NCBI GenBank assembly: GCA_000403475.2
Contig: KE159795.1
Span: 410,561-474,560, forward strand
Length of the DNA stretch: 64,000 nucleotides
Source: Lachnospiraceae bacterium MD308
GTDB lineage: Bacteria; Bacillota; Clostridia; Lachnospirales; Lachnospiraceae
Direction: 5' to 3'
Part shown: one piece after another, positions 17,450 through 25,910 of the stretch
Layout: the number at the start of each line of letters is the position of its first letter
Numbering within the stretch: the stretch's first letter is position 1
Made by a program: the position numbers and the translations under genes
Notes under the pieces: model-generated
What the model saw: only the letters and a program-made list of their open reading frames with translations
Told to the model about the DNA's origin: nothing
Database searches by the model: none

Positions 17450-18234
17450 CCCGCAGCCCTCCATACAACAGATAATAAAAGCAAAATATCCACAATCACT
17501 ACAAGCGCCTTTTCTCCCGCCTTCACCTCCGGCAGCTCCGACAGGTACGTGTGGGTTCCTGCCGCGGAAAATGCCCTGGCGTCCATGGCGATGGACTTTT
17601 CCTCCACGCTTGAGATGGCGTTTAGCACCAGCGGCCCCATCACGGGGATGTAGGCTTTGACCCTCCGGATTACATTCCCTTCTGTCTCAATCCCTCTTGC
17701 TTTCTGGGATTCCATGATTACCTTCGCATTCACCCCCAGGTCGCTGATGGACTGGAACGCCGACAGGATCACGAAAGATGTCACATGGGATACGCCTTTC
17801 TTTTCAAGCGCATAGGTGAGGTCGCTCCACTCTGTCGTCTGCACGAACATAATGACCGCCGCGCAAAAGGCAAGCACCCCCGATGTCAGCACCAGCGCCG
17901 AATTAAGGCTTTCCACCGAGACGTGGATTCCCCATTTCTGCCATATGATCTGCTCTCCCGGAGAGAACGCTGCCTTCATCCCGAACAGGAATACGCCGAA
18001 AAACAGCAATATCTTCCAGTACACCTTAAGGTAGGAACCAAGGCACTGCGCCAGCACCGCCACCGCCAGCATAAATACCACCAGTCCGAACCCATACCGG
18101 TAATCCCCCAGGATGAGAGCGCTTAGGCCGAATGAAAGAAAGATATTCAGCTTGCTCAGAGGATTCAAGTCTTTGATAAAATTACCTGTCCGTTTCGGTT
18201 CAAGGAACTGGCTTGCAAATGTTCTGTTATCCAT
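17431..18234 (-). CDS. ECF transporter transmembrane component EcfT
   Basis: 267 residues with about five to six membrane segments (LSKLNIFLSFGLSALIL, FGLVVFMLAVAVLAQCLG, WKILLFFGVFLFGM, LTSGVLAFCAAVIMFV, ALVVIVDILLLLSVVWRAAG). Two cytosolic coupling helices are expected around SQKARGIETEGN and IAMDARAFSAAGTHTYL; the short ARG and ARA sequences there fit the EcfT coupling motifs that touch the ATPases. Located between the S component and the ATPase genes, as in dedicated (group I) ECF modules. Confidence 0.88.
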   Translation of the reverse strand: MDNRTFASQFLEPKRTGNFIKDLNPLSKLNIFLSFGLSALILGDYRYGFGLVVFMLAVAVLAQCLGSYLKVYWKILLFFGVFLFGMKAAFSPGEQIIWQKWGIHVSVESLNSALVLTSGVLAFCAAVIMFVQTTEWSDLTYALEKKGVSHVTSFVILSAFQSISDLGVNAKVIMESQKARGIETEGNVIRRVKAYIPVMGPLVLNAISSVEEKSIAMDARAFSAAGTHTYLSELPEVKAGEKALVVIVDILLLLSVVWRAAGWLILN

Positions 18235-18280
18235 AACACTCTCCCTCCTGCTGCCTTAAAAAAGGCAGCACAGGTTTTCT

Positions 18281-18865
18281 TTAGTCTTCCACTTCATCAA
18301 TAAAAAATCTCGCATTCGGCAATTTTACTTTTAACCTGTCCGGAATTGCCTTTAATACAAAGAAAATGATAATCAGGCATACGATCTTATCCGTTCCCTC
18401 GCTCACCGCCTCGCTCACAAAGGTTGCAGGCAATACTCCCCATCCGGACGCCATCAGCGCAGCCGCGATAGTGGTAGCTCCTGTTCCCGCAAACCCGCCG
18501 AGGAAAAATGCCGTCGTCGGTACTGCCAGGCACACTGCGACAAGCGCCACGGCGATTCCGGACAATGCGGATTTCCAGAGAGACTTAAAGATTCCCCACT
18601 TCGCAAAGAAGTAAGAAATGACAGCAAACAGCATGCCGATCTCGATATAGGCAAGCACTGTCGGCGTCGTAATGGCGTTGATCAGCTGGGTTCCGACGGC
18701 AACCACAAGCCCCGGTCCGATTCCGCACAGCGCCGCCGTGACAAATGTGCCGATACAGTCCAAAAATACCGGCAGCTTTAACGCCAGCGCCAACTGTCCG
18801 CCAACTGCATTGACTGCGATTCCGATAGGGATTAAAAAGATTGTCAGCTTGTTCCATTTCTTCAT
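18281..18865 (-). CDS. ECF transporter substrate-binding S component
   Basis: 194 residues, five to six membrane segments and small size, as in S components. Starts MKKWNKLTIFLIPIGIAVNAVGG; the N-terminal region and LDCIGTFVTAALCGIGPGLVVAVG carry the glycine-rich pattern of these proteins. It sets the specificity of the importer, but none of the well-known vitamin-specific sequences (BioY, ThiT, RibU, FolT) was recognised. SD AAGGAG lies nine bases before the ATG. First gene of the unit; the peptidase and amidohydrolase genes downstream suggest an amide-containing substrate rather than a free vitamin. Confidence 0.85.
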   Translation of the reverse strand: MKKWNKLTIFLIPIGIAVNAVGGQLALALKLPVFLDCIGTFVTAALCGIGPGLVVAVGTQLINAITTPTVLAYIEIGMLFAVISYFFAKWGIFKSLWKSALSGIAVALVAVCLAVPTTAFFLGGFAGTGATTIAAALMASGWGVLPATFVSEAVSEGTDKIVCLIIIFFVLKAIPDRLKVKLPNARFFIDEVED

Positions 18866-18889
18866 GAAAAATCACTCCTTTTCCTTTAG

Positions 18890-18901
18890 TAAAACGTTTT
18901 A
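18890..18901 (-). promoter_or_regulatory. LacI-type operator of the ECF/peptidase unit
   Basis: Perfect palindrome TAAAACGTTTTA with the central CG typical of LacI-family operators. It lies about 8-19 bases after the predicted transcript start, where bound repressor would block transcription. The LacI gene at 11878-12900 is the obvious partner. Confidence 0.7.
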
Positions 18902-18915
18902 TTAGTGTTTTTTAC

Positions 18916-18944
18916 ATAGTAGCACCATTGCTTTTATTTGTCAA
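18916..18944 (-). promoter_or_regulatory. Sigma-A-type promoter of the ECF/peptidase unit
   Basis: On the minus strand TTGACA (18939-18944), a 17-base spacer and TACTAT (18916-18921). It reads toward the S component gene at 18865. Confidence 0.8.
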
Positions 18945-19030
18945 TCACATTTTTATCACAGTAAAGTGAAAAATTGGAAAACTTGCCGAAATATGGGGAA
19001 AATTCAGAAACAAATTTTACATTAGCGTAA

Positions 19031-19070
19031 CAAAAAAAGGCATTGGCTATTCCTAGCCAATGCCCTTTTT
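19031..19070 (-). terminator. Rho-independent terminator (works in both directions)
   Basis: Perfect 11-bp stem GGCATTGGCTA/TAGCCAATGCC with a TTCC loop (19039-19064). On the minus strand seven Ts follow; on the plus strand CTTTTT follows. It ends the regulator/kinase operon and separates it from the ECF unit. No gene is seen between 18945 and 19182. Confidence 0.9.
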
Positions 19071-19182
19071 CAAAATTATATAATATATGTGACCCCGTCA
19101 CTGAACCGCCCGCCCCTCTCCTGGTGCGTATATTGCCCCATGGGAACGATGACGCAGCTTATATGCAAGGCAAAAAGCAGCC

Positions 19183-19857
19183 CTACAAAGTCAGTTTCCG
19201 AAGACGTTTCTTATCGATGATCTTAATCCCGCCCCGGGAGACTTCTACGATCCCTTCCCCGGCAAAATATTTCAGCACTCTCGACACCACCTCGCGGGCA
19301 GACCCCATATAGCGGGCAATCTGCCCGTGGGTCAGCGAGATCGTGTCAGACCCGGTTCTCGCCGATTCATCCGACAGGAAAATCGCAAGCCTTCTGTCCA
19401 TGCTCATGAAAAGAATCTGCTGCATCACCCACATCACATCCGAAAAGCGGCCGACGGCAGTCTCAAGCGCAAAGATCTTCACACACGGGTTGCGCTCCGA
19501 AACGGCGGCAAACGCCGCCCCGCCGATTACGCAGCACTCGCTGTCCTCCTCCGCGTCCACGAACACGTCGAAAGTGACGGCGGAGAGCACGCAGGAGGCG
19601 GAGAGCATGCACATGTCGCCCCGGTGCAGCCGGTAAAGGGTGATATCCCTGCCCTCCTCCGACATCATATAAAGCCTCAGGCTCCCCGACCGGACAAAGA
19701 TTACGCCCGAGCACTCATTTCCGTCGTGAATATGCGCTCCTTTCCGATAGGCATTAACGCCGGAATTCCGACAGATATATTCTCTGTCGGAATCCGGTAT
19801 CTTTTCCCAGAAAGGGAGTATCTCTTTAAAAAACTGTTCCAATGCTGGCTTTTCCAT
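19183..19857 (-). CDS. Crp/Fnr-family transcriptional regulator
   Basis: 224 residues. The N-terminal cyclic-nucleotide-binding-like beta barrel is seen as YRKGAHIHDGNECSGVIFV, SGSLRLYMMSEEGRDITLY and LHRGDMCMLSASCVL. A long helix (VKIFALETAVGRFSDVMWVMQQ) leads to an HTH_Crp domain (SLTHGQIARYMGSAREVVSRVL, split by pattern, then GIVEVSRGGIKIIDKKRL). It lacks the cysteine pattern of an FNR iron-sulphur cluster at the N-terminus and the arginine-serine pair for cAMP is not evident, so the ligand is unknown. The gene follows the HK-DegV gene by 24 bases and ends before a strong terminator, so it probably belongs to that operon. Confidence 0.88.
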   Translation of the reverse strand: MEKPALEQFFKEILPFWEKIPDSDREYICRNSGVNAYRKGAHIHDGNECSGVIFVRSGSLRLYMMSEEGRDITLYRLHRGDMCMLSASCVLSAVTFDVFVDAEEDSECCVIGGAAFAAVSERNPCVKIFALETAVGRFSDVMWVMQQILFMSMDRRLAIFLSDESARTGSDTISLTHGQIARYMGSAREVVSRVLKYFAGEGIVEVSRGGIKIIDKKRLRKLTL

Positions 19858-19881
19858 ACCAATATGCCCTCTTTCACAGGA

Positions 19882-22590
19882 TTAATACGATGCATCCGGC
19901 CTCGATGCCTGCGAAAATGAAATATCTATTTCATTTTTCTTCATAAACAGCAGCCCAAAAGTGCCGGGCCCGCAGTTGCTTGCTATCGCAGAAGATGCTT
20001 TCTGTAAGTAAACTCTCTCAAACGGGCAGTACTGGCGCACAAGATATTCAATATACTGAAGTTTATTCTCATCCAGCCCTGCATATGTGATAAATAAAAC
20101 ACGGCGGTCAATATTTCTTGCATCCCGGAGAACCTTCCGGACATAATTTTTTGCCGCCCGCTGAAAATCACCCAACACCAGACTCCCAACTGTCATCTTA
20201 CTCTTTTTCAATGCAACGACCGGATGCAAAAGCAACGCATCACAGAGAATCTGTATCCGCTTGGATAACTTCCCAGCCTGACACAGTCTGTCAGTATTAT
20301 CAATAATAAAGGCTGATGAAATATAATTTCTAAGCTTTTTCACGACTTCTACGACCTCTTCCTTGGGCGCATGATTTTCTGCTACAAATGCCGCGTATAA
20401 TACTGCCAGACCCATGCTGCTGGAGAGATGCCCGGAATCAACCACCATGACATTCTCAAAGGACTTCGCCGCCTCAACTGCATTTTGATATCCCTTGCTC
20501 ACGTGCTTTGCCATAGTTATATGCACTATATTCTGGGCCTCGGTAAGTTTCTCCGCAAAGAACTTTTCATAATCCTCCACATCCGGAGCCTGGGAAAAGC
20601 CATCGTCCCCCTCTGCTACATGATACAGCAATTCGTCTCCCGTAAGCTCCAATTCATCCAAAAACCGTCCCTGCTCCGTGCAAACATAATATGGACACAC
20701 TGAAATACGGAATTCTTTCCTAAGCGACTCCGGCAGGTCACACACACTGTCCGTCGTAACCATGAGAGAACGCCTTTTAGTCTGTTCAAAGATTAATATA
20801 TCCTTCCCAATCTCAGACCGTTCCGCCGCCTCGTTCAGTATTACCATCTCTTTGGGCAGGACGCTCAGCACTGCTGCCTCAAGCAGCGCGCCGCTGACAG
20901 GCTTTGCCAGATATCCGTCGAACCCTTCTTTTCGGTAAAGCTGCTGGTTATCGCTTCCCGCATTTGCAGTCAATGCAATCACCGGCACATTCTGACACAA
21001 ACCTCCCGGCTGCCTGCGAAGTTCATGAAAACACTCAACTCCATCCATCTCAGGCATCAGATGATCCATCAAGATGCAGTCATAATGCTGCATCTGAGTC
21101 ATCTCCAGACACTCAATGCCGCTTGACGCCGTATCAATCTGAATCCGTGTCTCCGAAAGAAGCTTTCGAACCACCACAAGATTCATGTCATTGTCATCCA
21201 CCACAAGTATGTGTGCATCCGGCGCTTCAAAGCTCTGCTTATACTGCTCCCCGTCATGAACCTTGGCACGTGAAGTCAGTGTAAAGGTTCCAAGCTCTCT
21301 GTCATCAATAATATCCTGCTCCATCATAACCGTGAATCTTGAGCCTTTTGTATACACACTGTTTACACTAATCTCGCCGCCCATCAGCTTCACAAGCTGC
21401 TGAACGATACTAAGCCCCAGCCCCGTACCTTCGATATGGCGGTTTTTTTCCTCATCCACACGCCTGAAAGCATTAAATATATAAGGGATATTTTCTTTCT
21501 TTACTCCCTGTCCCGTATCTTCCACTGTGTACCAGACGCGCACTCTGTTAAGCGTCAGGCGTTCGCAGCGGACAGAGAGAGTGACAGAGCCTTCACTCGT
21601 ATATTTCACGGCATTGTTAAGCAGATTAATCAAAACCTGCTTGATACGGATCTCGTCACCGCAAAGCATGCTTGGAATGGACGGATCCACCAGAAGCTTG
21701 AACTCCAGCCCCTTCTCCTTTGCTTTTATCCATATCATATTGACAATTTCCGAAAATACTGCCCCGGTTTCATAGGAAACATTCACAATTTCCATTTTTC
21801 CGGATTTAATCTTAGACAAGTCCAGAATGTCGTTAATCAGTGTCAGCAACATCTTGCTGGCGCCCTGAATGTTCCTTGCATTCTCAGCCACGTCCTCAGG
21901 AATGTCTCCCCGCAGTATAATCTCATTTAACCCGATGATAGTATTGATAGGCGTACGAATCTCGTGGCTCATACTGGAGAAAAAGTGATTCTCCGCTCTG
22001 TTAAGCTCTTCAATCTCTTTTTTCTGCTTTCGGGAAAGCTCGTTTTCCTCCTCATAAAGCCTGTTTAAAAAAATAAGCAGCACACTGGTCAGCAGCCCGA
22101 CCATAACAACAGAACAGGCAGAATCAAAAAAGGAATGCTGCTGCGTATTATTTGCGACAAATTCCGGAAATTCAAAGGCAATGTAGTAGCAAAGCATTGT
22201 CTCTGTTGTGCAGAGAATAAAAAACACAATTTTCCGCTTTCCTACAAGAGTAATGCTAATATAAATGAAATAAATCACAAGCCATTCCGGCACTCCACTG
22301 TAAAACCCTCCCGCCGAAAAAAAGCTGAACGGAAAAAGCACCAAAATCAGAACCGCAATTATAGTAGCCCCCCTGTTTATACAATTCATACAGTTTTTCT
22401 TGGTACTGAACCTCACAACTGCTGCCATGAAAATAAGGCTTGCCACCAACACAATATAGTTGAGCAGGCTTCTTCCCATAGGCAGAGCAAATACCGATGC
22501 AATCATACAACCGCCCGTCGCTATGCGGTACAGACGCTCTCTCAGACTGGTCTTATGGTCAAAGACGCTATCAAACCATTTTTTTATCAC
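19882..22590 (-). CDS. Hybrid histidine kinase fused to a C-terminal DegV fatty-acid-binding domain
   Basis: 902 residues. Five or six membrane segments (about 25-180); HisKA with SHEIRTPIN (phospho-His 209); HATPase with NLLNNAVKYT, VEDTGQG and IEGTGLGLSI; a receiver at about 458-580 with DDNDMN and phospho-Asp 509 in LMDHLMPEMDG. The last 295 residues are a complete DegV domain: MVTTDSVCDLPESL, DDGFSQAPDVEDYEKFF, VVDSGHLSSSMGL and the C-terminal SNCGPGTFGLLF, matching known fatty-acid-binding DegV/FakB proteins. The start is a GTG with GGAGGAG upstream. The frame is continuous through the junction. It lies third in an operon after a CheY-like regulator and another hybrid kinase. The fusion suggests that acyl-chain binding is read by, or controlled by, the phosphorelay. 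Confidence 0.9.
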   Translation of the reverse strand: MIKKWFDSVFDHKTSLRERLYRIATGGCMIASVFALPMGRSLLNYIVLVASLIFMAAVVRFSTKKNCMNCINRGATIIAVLILVLFPFSFFSAGGFYSGVPEWLVIYFIYISITLVGKRKIVFFILCTTETMLCYYIAFEFPEFVANNTQQHSFFDSACSVVMVGLLTSVLLIFLNRLYEEENELSRKQKKEIEELNRAENHFFSSMSHEIRTPINTIIGLNEIILRGDIPEDVAENARNIQGASKMLLTLINDILDLSKIKSGKMEIVNVSYETGAVFSEIVNMIWIKAKEKGLEFKLLVDPSIPSMLCGDEIRIKQVLINLLNNAVKYTSEGSVTLSVRCERLTLNRVRVWYTVEDTGQGVKKENIPYIFNAFRRVDEEKNRHIEGTGLGLSIVQQLVKLMGGEISVNSVYTKGSRFTVMMEQDIIDDRELGTFTLTSRAKVHDGEQYKQSFEAPDAHILVVDDNDMNLVVVRKLLSETRIQIDTASSGIECLEMTQMQHYDCILMDHLMPEMDGVECFHELRRQPGGLCQNVPVIALTANAGSDNQQLYRKEGFDGYLAKPVSGALLEAAVLSVLPKEMVILNEAAERSEIGKDILIFEQTKRRSLMVTTDSVCDLPESLRKEFRISVCPYYVCTEQGRFLDELELTGDELLYHVAEGDDGFSQAPDVEDYEKFFAEKLTEAQNIVHITMAKHVSKGYQNAVEAAKSFENVMVVDSGHLSSSMGLAVLYAAFVAENHAPKEEVVEVVKKLRNYISSAFIIDNTDRLCQAGKLSKRIQILCDALLLHPVVALKKSKMTVGSLVLGDFQRAAKNYVRKVLRDARNIDRRVLFITYAGLDENKLQYIEYLVRQYCPFERVYLQKASSAIASNCGPGTFGLLFMKKNEIDISFSQASRPDASY

Positions 22591-22623
22591 GCAATGTCTC
22601 CTCCTCTCAAGATGCAGAAAATC

Positions 22624-25080
22624 CTATAGTCCGGCAATACTGCTGCAGACTTCTTCATGCATACGCAAAAGCTCTGGATGATTCTCGCGGATAAAAGCCA
22701 CATCCTCTTTCTTTCCCGCATGTTCTAACGCTTTCGCGCGCTCCGAAAGCTCTTCTGCCCCTATAGTCAGCGACGTACTCTTGAGCGCATGGACTTTCAC
22801 AGCATAATCTTCCCAATTCTCAGTCTCGTACAAAAAGATGATTTCTTCCCTCTTTTCTACGCTCTGGTCATAGTACATCCGCAGCATCTCCAGATAAAAG
22901 TTTTCATCCCCACAGCAATAATCCAGCCCAATCTTCGAATTAATGCCTACCTCTGAGAGAACGTCAAAAGGATTGAACGGCTCTTCGATGATTTCCGGTA
23001 TGCTGTCCTCAGCTACCGGCTCATCACCATACTTCAAATATTCCTTTGGCAGCACCCTGCGCAGAACACGCTCCAGTGTCGCCCTTTCAATGGGCTTCGG
23101 TATAAACTCTGTAAACCCTTCATTCCTGAACATCTCCCTGGCTCCGCTGATAGTGTTAGCCGTCAGAGCAATCACCGGAAGGTCTTGGTATATTCCATTA
23201 TGAATCATGCGTATGCGCCTTAATGTCTCCACTCCGTCAAGCCCCGGCATCATATGGTCAAGGAAAATAATGTCATAAGGTGCGTTGGTGCACAGCTCTA
23301 TCGCCTCTTTTCCGCTAAGGCACGTCTCCACATCTATCCCGTAACTGCCCAAAACTCCTTTTGCCACCACAAGGTTCATCTCTTCGTCATCCACGGCAAG
23401 CGCCCGCACTCCCGTGCAGTAAAACGGCTTACGTCCTGCATTCTGCGCCTCTTCAAATCCATTTTGCTGCACGTCTCCATTTAAAAGATTCACAACAGAA
23501 AGCGCAAAGAACGGCTTACGTATCATAAGCAGCTTACTGTTTCTGCTAAGCGCATAATCTCTCTCCGCAATTACCACAACCCGCAACGTATCTGCCAGCT
23601 CCTCATAATATGTACGGTTCTCTTCATATTCTGCCTGCGTGATAAATATGTGAGTCAGCTTATATGTGCGCTGTAACTTCAAAAGCCCCTCAAAATTGTG
23701 AGCCTGATATCCTTTTAACCCTAATCCTTCCATCAAGTGAAAGATTAATCTGTCATAATATTCCTTTACCTCGTCACAGCTATATTTTTCCGGCCGGAAA
23801 TAACAAGCGATGCAAAGTTTTTCCGCATTATCCACCGACATACAGGGCGTATCATCTGACACTCCCTGAGGAAGTGTAATATGCGCCTGCAGCCCTCGTT
23901 GTCCTTTGCTTTCAAAATGAATAAAACCGCCCATCGCATGGAGAAGCCCCCTCGCAATGGGAATTCCAAGCCCCAGCCCGCTGGAAAAGCGATTGCTTCC
24001 CGTATCTGCCTGATAAAACTCATCATATATCTGGGCAAGCTGAGAGTCCGTCATCCCAATGCCCGTATCATACACATCTATAACCAGATTGACCCCATAA
24101 CTCTCCTCACGGTACTCAATACAGACATTAATGCCCCCTTCTTCCGTGAACTTTATGGAGTTTTCCAACAGTATCTTAAGCACGTGAGAAAGCTTCTCCG
24201 CATCTCCGATAAGAATCGACGGCATCTTTAAGTTCATGTCAAATACAATCTCCAACTGCTTGCCGCTCTGCACCGCCGTCATGGTAATCACGTCATTGAG
24301 CACTGACGTAATCATGTACTCTTCCTTCGCCGGAACCAGTGTTCCCTCCTCAATCTCTGTATAATCAAGAATATTGTTAATCTGGCTGGAAAGACGTTTT
24401 CCTGCCATCTGTATAGAATGAATATCTGTCCAGATTTCAGAAGAAATGCTCTTTTCGAGCGCAACTTCACTGATTCCGATTACCATATTGATAGGCGTCC
24501 GCAATTCGTGTGAGACATTCGACAGGAAATCCGCGTTCTGCCTCCCTACGATTTCCAGCTGCTCCGCCACCTTGTCATACTTCTTTCTGACCTCCTGCCT
24601 TCTGTTAATCCGGTATCTGGCAATCGCCGTCGCTCCCGTTGCCACCGATATTCCAATTCCAAGGCGTATCGCATCTTGTATTCCCATCTCGCCGTCAAAT
24701 ACGTTCAGGGCAAAAACATGAAACAAAAGCTGCATCACGTACAACGTCACCGTCACATACACCAATCTCTTGCTGTCCAGCATGGAAAAAACAAGAATCA
24801 TAATGCACACCACGGCAGGCAGGTCAAAAAAGCTCTCTGTATGTACACCAAAAAAGAAAAATTCAAATATTATCACTCCGGCGCACAAATTTTCATAGTG
24901 CGCCTGAGACCCAACTCTCCCAATGTGAAGACACCACACGCCGAACATTCCAAACACAATCACGGGAATCATCCACATCTCCCATGACATAGCTACCGTA
25001 ATTATAGCCAGCATCACGCTGAACACGCTGACAATGCTGGCCAAAAGCAGATATTTACTTGTCTGCCCCTCAGTTCTCAT
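22624..25080 (-). CDS. Hybrid histidine kinase with receiver and Hpt domains
   Basis: 818 residues. Membrane segments fill about residues 10-155. HisKA has SHELRTPIN (His191); HATPase has ILLENSIKFT, VYDTGIGM and SGLGLGI. Residues 420-545 look like a degenerate receiver (ends LMIRKPFFALSVVNLL) with no clear phospho-Asp. A normal receiver follows at about 557-680 (VDDEEMN, Asp608 in FLDHMMPGLDG), then an Hpt domain at about 710-810 with His763 in VHALKSTSL. All parts of a phosphorelay are therefore in one chain. It starts two bases after the CheY-like gene and is 33 bases before the HK-DegV gene. No DNA-binding domain is present, so output is through other proteins. Confidence 0.92.
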   Translation of the reverse strand: MRTEGQTSKYLLLASIVSVFSVMLAIITVAMSWEMWMIPVIVFGMFGVWCLHIGRVGSQAHYENLCAGVIIFEFFFFGVHTESFFDLPAVVCIMILVFSMLDSKRLVYVTVTLYVMQLLFHVFALNVFDGEMGIQDAIRLGIGISVATGATAIARYRINRRQEVRKKYDKVAEQLEIVGRQNADFLSNVSHELRTPINMVIGISEVALEKSISSEIWTDIHSIQMAGKRLSSQINNILDYTEIEEGTLVPAKEEYMITSVLNDVITMTAVQSGKQLEIVFDMNLKMPSILIGDAEKLSHVLKILLENSIKFTEEGGINVCIEYREESYGVNLVIDVYDTGIGMTDSQLAQIYDEFYQADTGSNRFSSGLGLGIPIARGLLHAMGGFIHFESKGQRGLQAHITLPQGVSDDTPCMSVDNAEKLCIACYFRPEKYSCDEVKEYYDRLIFHLMEGLGLKGYQAHNFEGLLKLQRTYKLTHIFITQAEYEENRTYYEELADTLRVVVIAERDYALSRNSKLLMIRKPFFALSVVNLLNGDVQQNGFEEAQNAGRKPFYCTGVRALAVDDEEMNLVVAKGVLGSYGIDVETCLSGKEAIELCTNAPYDIIFLDHMMPGLDGVETLRRIRMIHNGIYQDLPVIALTANTISGAREMFRNEGFTEFIPKPIERATLERVLRRVLPKEYLKYGDEPVAEDSIPEIIEEPFNPFDVLSEVGINSKIGLDYCCGDENFYLEMLRMYYDQSVEKREEIIFLYETENWEDYAVKVHALKSTSLTIGAEELSERAKALEHAGKKEDVAFIRENHPELLRMHEEVCSSIAGL

Positions 25081-25082
25081 CT

Positions 25083-25439
25083 TTATTCAAACTCCTTTGC
25101 CACCCGTTTTAATAATTCCTGCGGCTGGAACGGTTTCTTCAGATAATTGACTGCCCCCAGCCTAATCGCACTCATTACATCTTCCTCATGTCCTGACGCC
25201 GTAAGAAAGATTACCGGAATATCAGCAGAACTCTCTTTCATGCGCTCAAAAGTCTCAATACCGTTCATCTTCGGCATAGCAATGTCAAGAAGAACCAAAT
25301 CTATCTTTTCACTCCTGAGCACATAAAGTGCCTTCTCCCCTGAGTCTGCAAGAACTATTTCATAGTACTTATCCAGTATCATCTTCGTTCTCATCAAATT
25401 CATCGTGTCATCGTCCACTACTAAAATACGTTTCTGCAT
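25083..25439 (-). CDS. Single-domain response regulator (CheY-like)
   Basis: 118 residues, receiver domain only: acidic pair in VVDDDTMN, phospho-Asp in LVLLDIAMPKMNG, Thr in IFLTASG and Lys in YLKKPF. No output domain, so it most likely shuttles phosphate between the two hybrid kinases encoded directly downstream or acts by protein contact. SD GGAGG lies seven bases before the ATG. First gene of the operon, with a good promoter at 25491-25519. Confidence 0.92.
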   Translation of the reverse strand: MQKRILVVDDDTMNLMRTKMILDKYYEIVLADSGEKALYVLRSEKIDLVLLDIAMPKMNGIETFERMKESSADIPVIFLTASGHEEDVMSAIRLGAVNYLKKPFQPQELLKRVAKEFE

Positions 25440-25490
25440 ATATCTGCCTCCTGTTCGCTCCTGGAAATTTTTAAAATATCCGCAAGCTAT

Positions 25491-25519
25491 ATTTTAAAAC
25501 AATACAGTGATAAAATCAA
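25491..25519 (-). promoter_or_regulatory. Promoter of the response regulator/kinase operon
   Basis: On the minus strand TTGATT (25514-25519), a 17-base spacer, TAAAAT (25491-25496). It is about 50 bases before the CheY-like start. Confidence 0.65.
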
Positions 25520-25589
25520 GCATAACTGTTGATTTTCAGCCCTAATTTCAACCCTAATGATCCTGATATATTATCCTCTTTCGTATCCG

Positions 25590-25886
25590 TCAATTGCTAA
25601 TGTTTTTCGTACCATCGAAATATAAAATAACTTGTTCATCAAACTGTTCATAGCCTGAAAGAATCACCTCTGCATAGTCCTCATACCATGTAACCTCCCA
25701 ACAACTGCTGCTGATGCATGCACCGTCATTGTGCAGCTCAAAATCTGTTTGAGATATGTTATCTTTGCCTTCTTTAAGGACTAACCGTCCGCTTGCCGAA
25801 CCGAACGGCCAGTCTGGTTCTCCAACAGCCTGAAGTATCAATTCGTATTTGCCATCCGGCGAAAAAGATGTATCGCAAGTATCAGA
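25590..25886 (-). pseudogene. 5'-truncated fragment of an uncharacterised protein
   Basis: An open frame of 98 codons begins right after a TGA with no start codon beyond a TTG at 25841 and no ribosome site. The reading CDTSFSPDGKYELILQ, then DWPFGSASGRLVLKEG, CWEVTWYEDYAEVILSG and QVILYFDGT looks like the globular part of a secreted or lipid-anchored protein whose signal peptide has been lost. CDTSFSPDG could follow a lipobox cysteine or lie within the chain. It lies 25 bases after the DUF6070 gene. A short protein from the TTG is possible but less likely. The family was not recognised. Confidence 0.5.
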
Positions 25887-25910
25887 TCATCCTTTCCTTC
25901 AAGATTTCAT

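Noticed and set aside
25590-25841. Complete small gene starting at a TTG
   Set aside because: No ribosome site and an open frame continues upstream to a stop, so a 5'-truncated fragment fits better.
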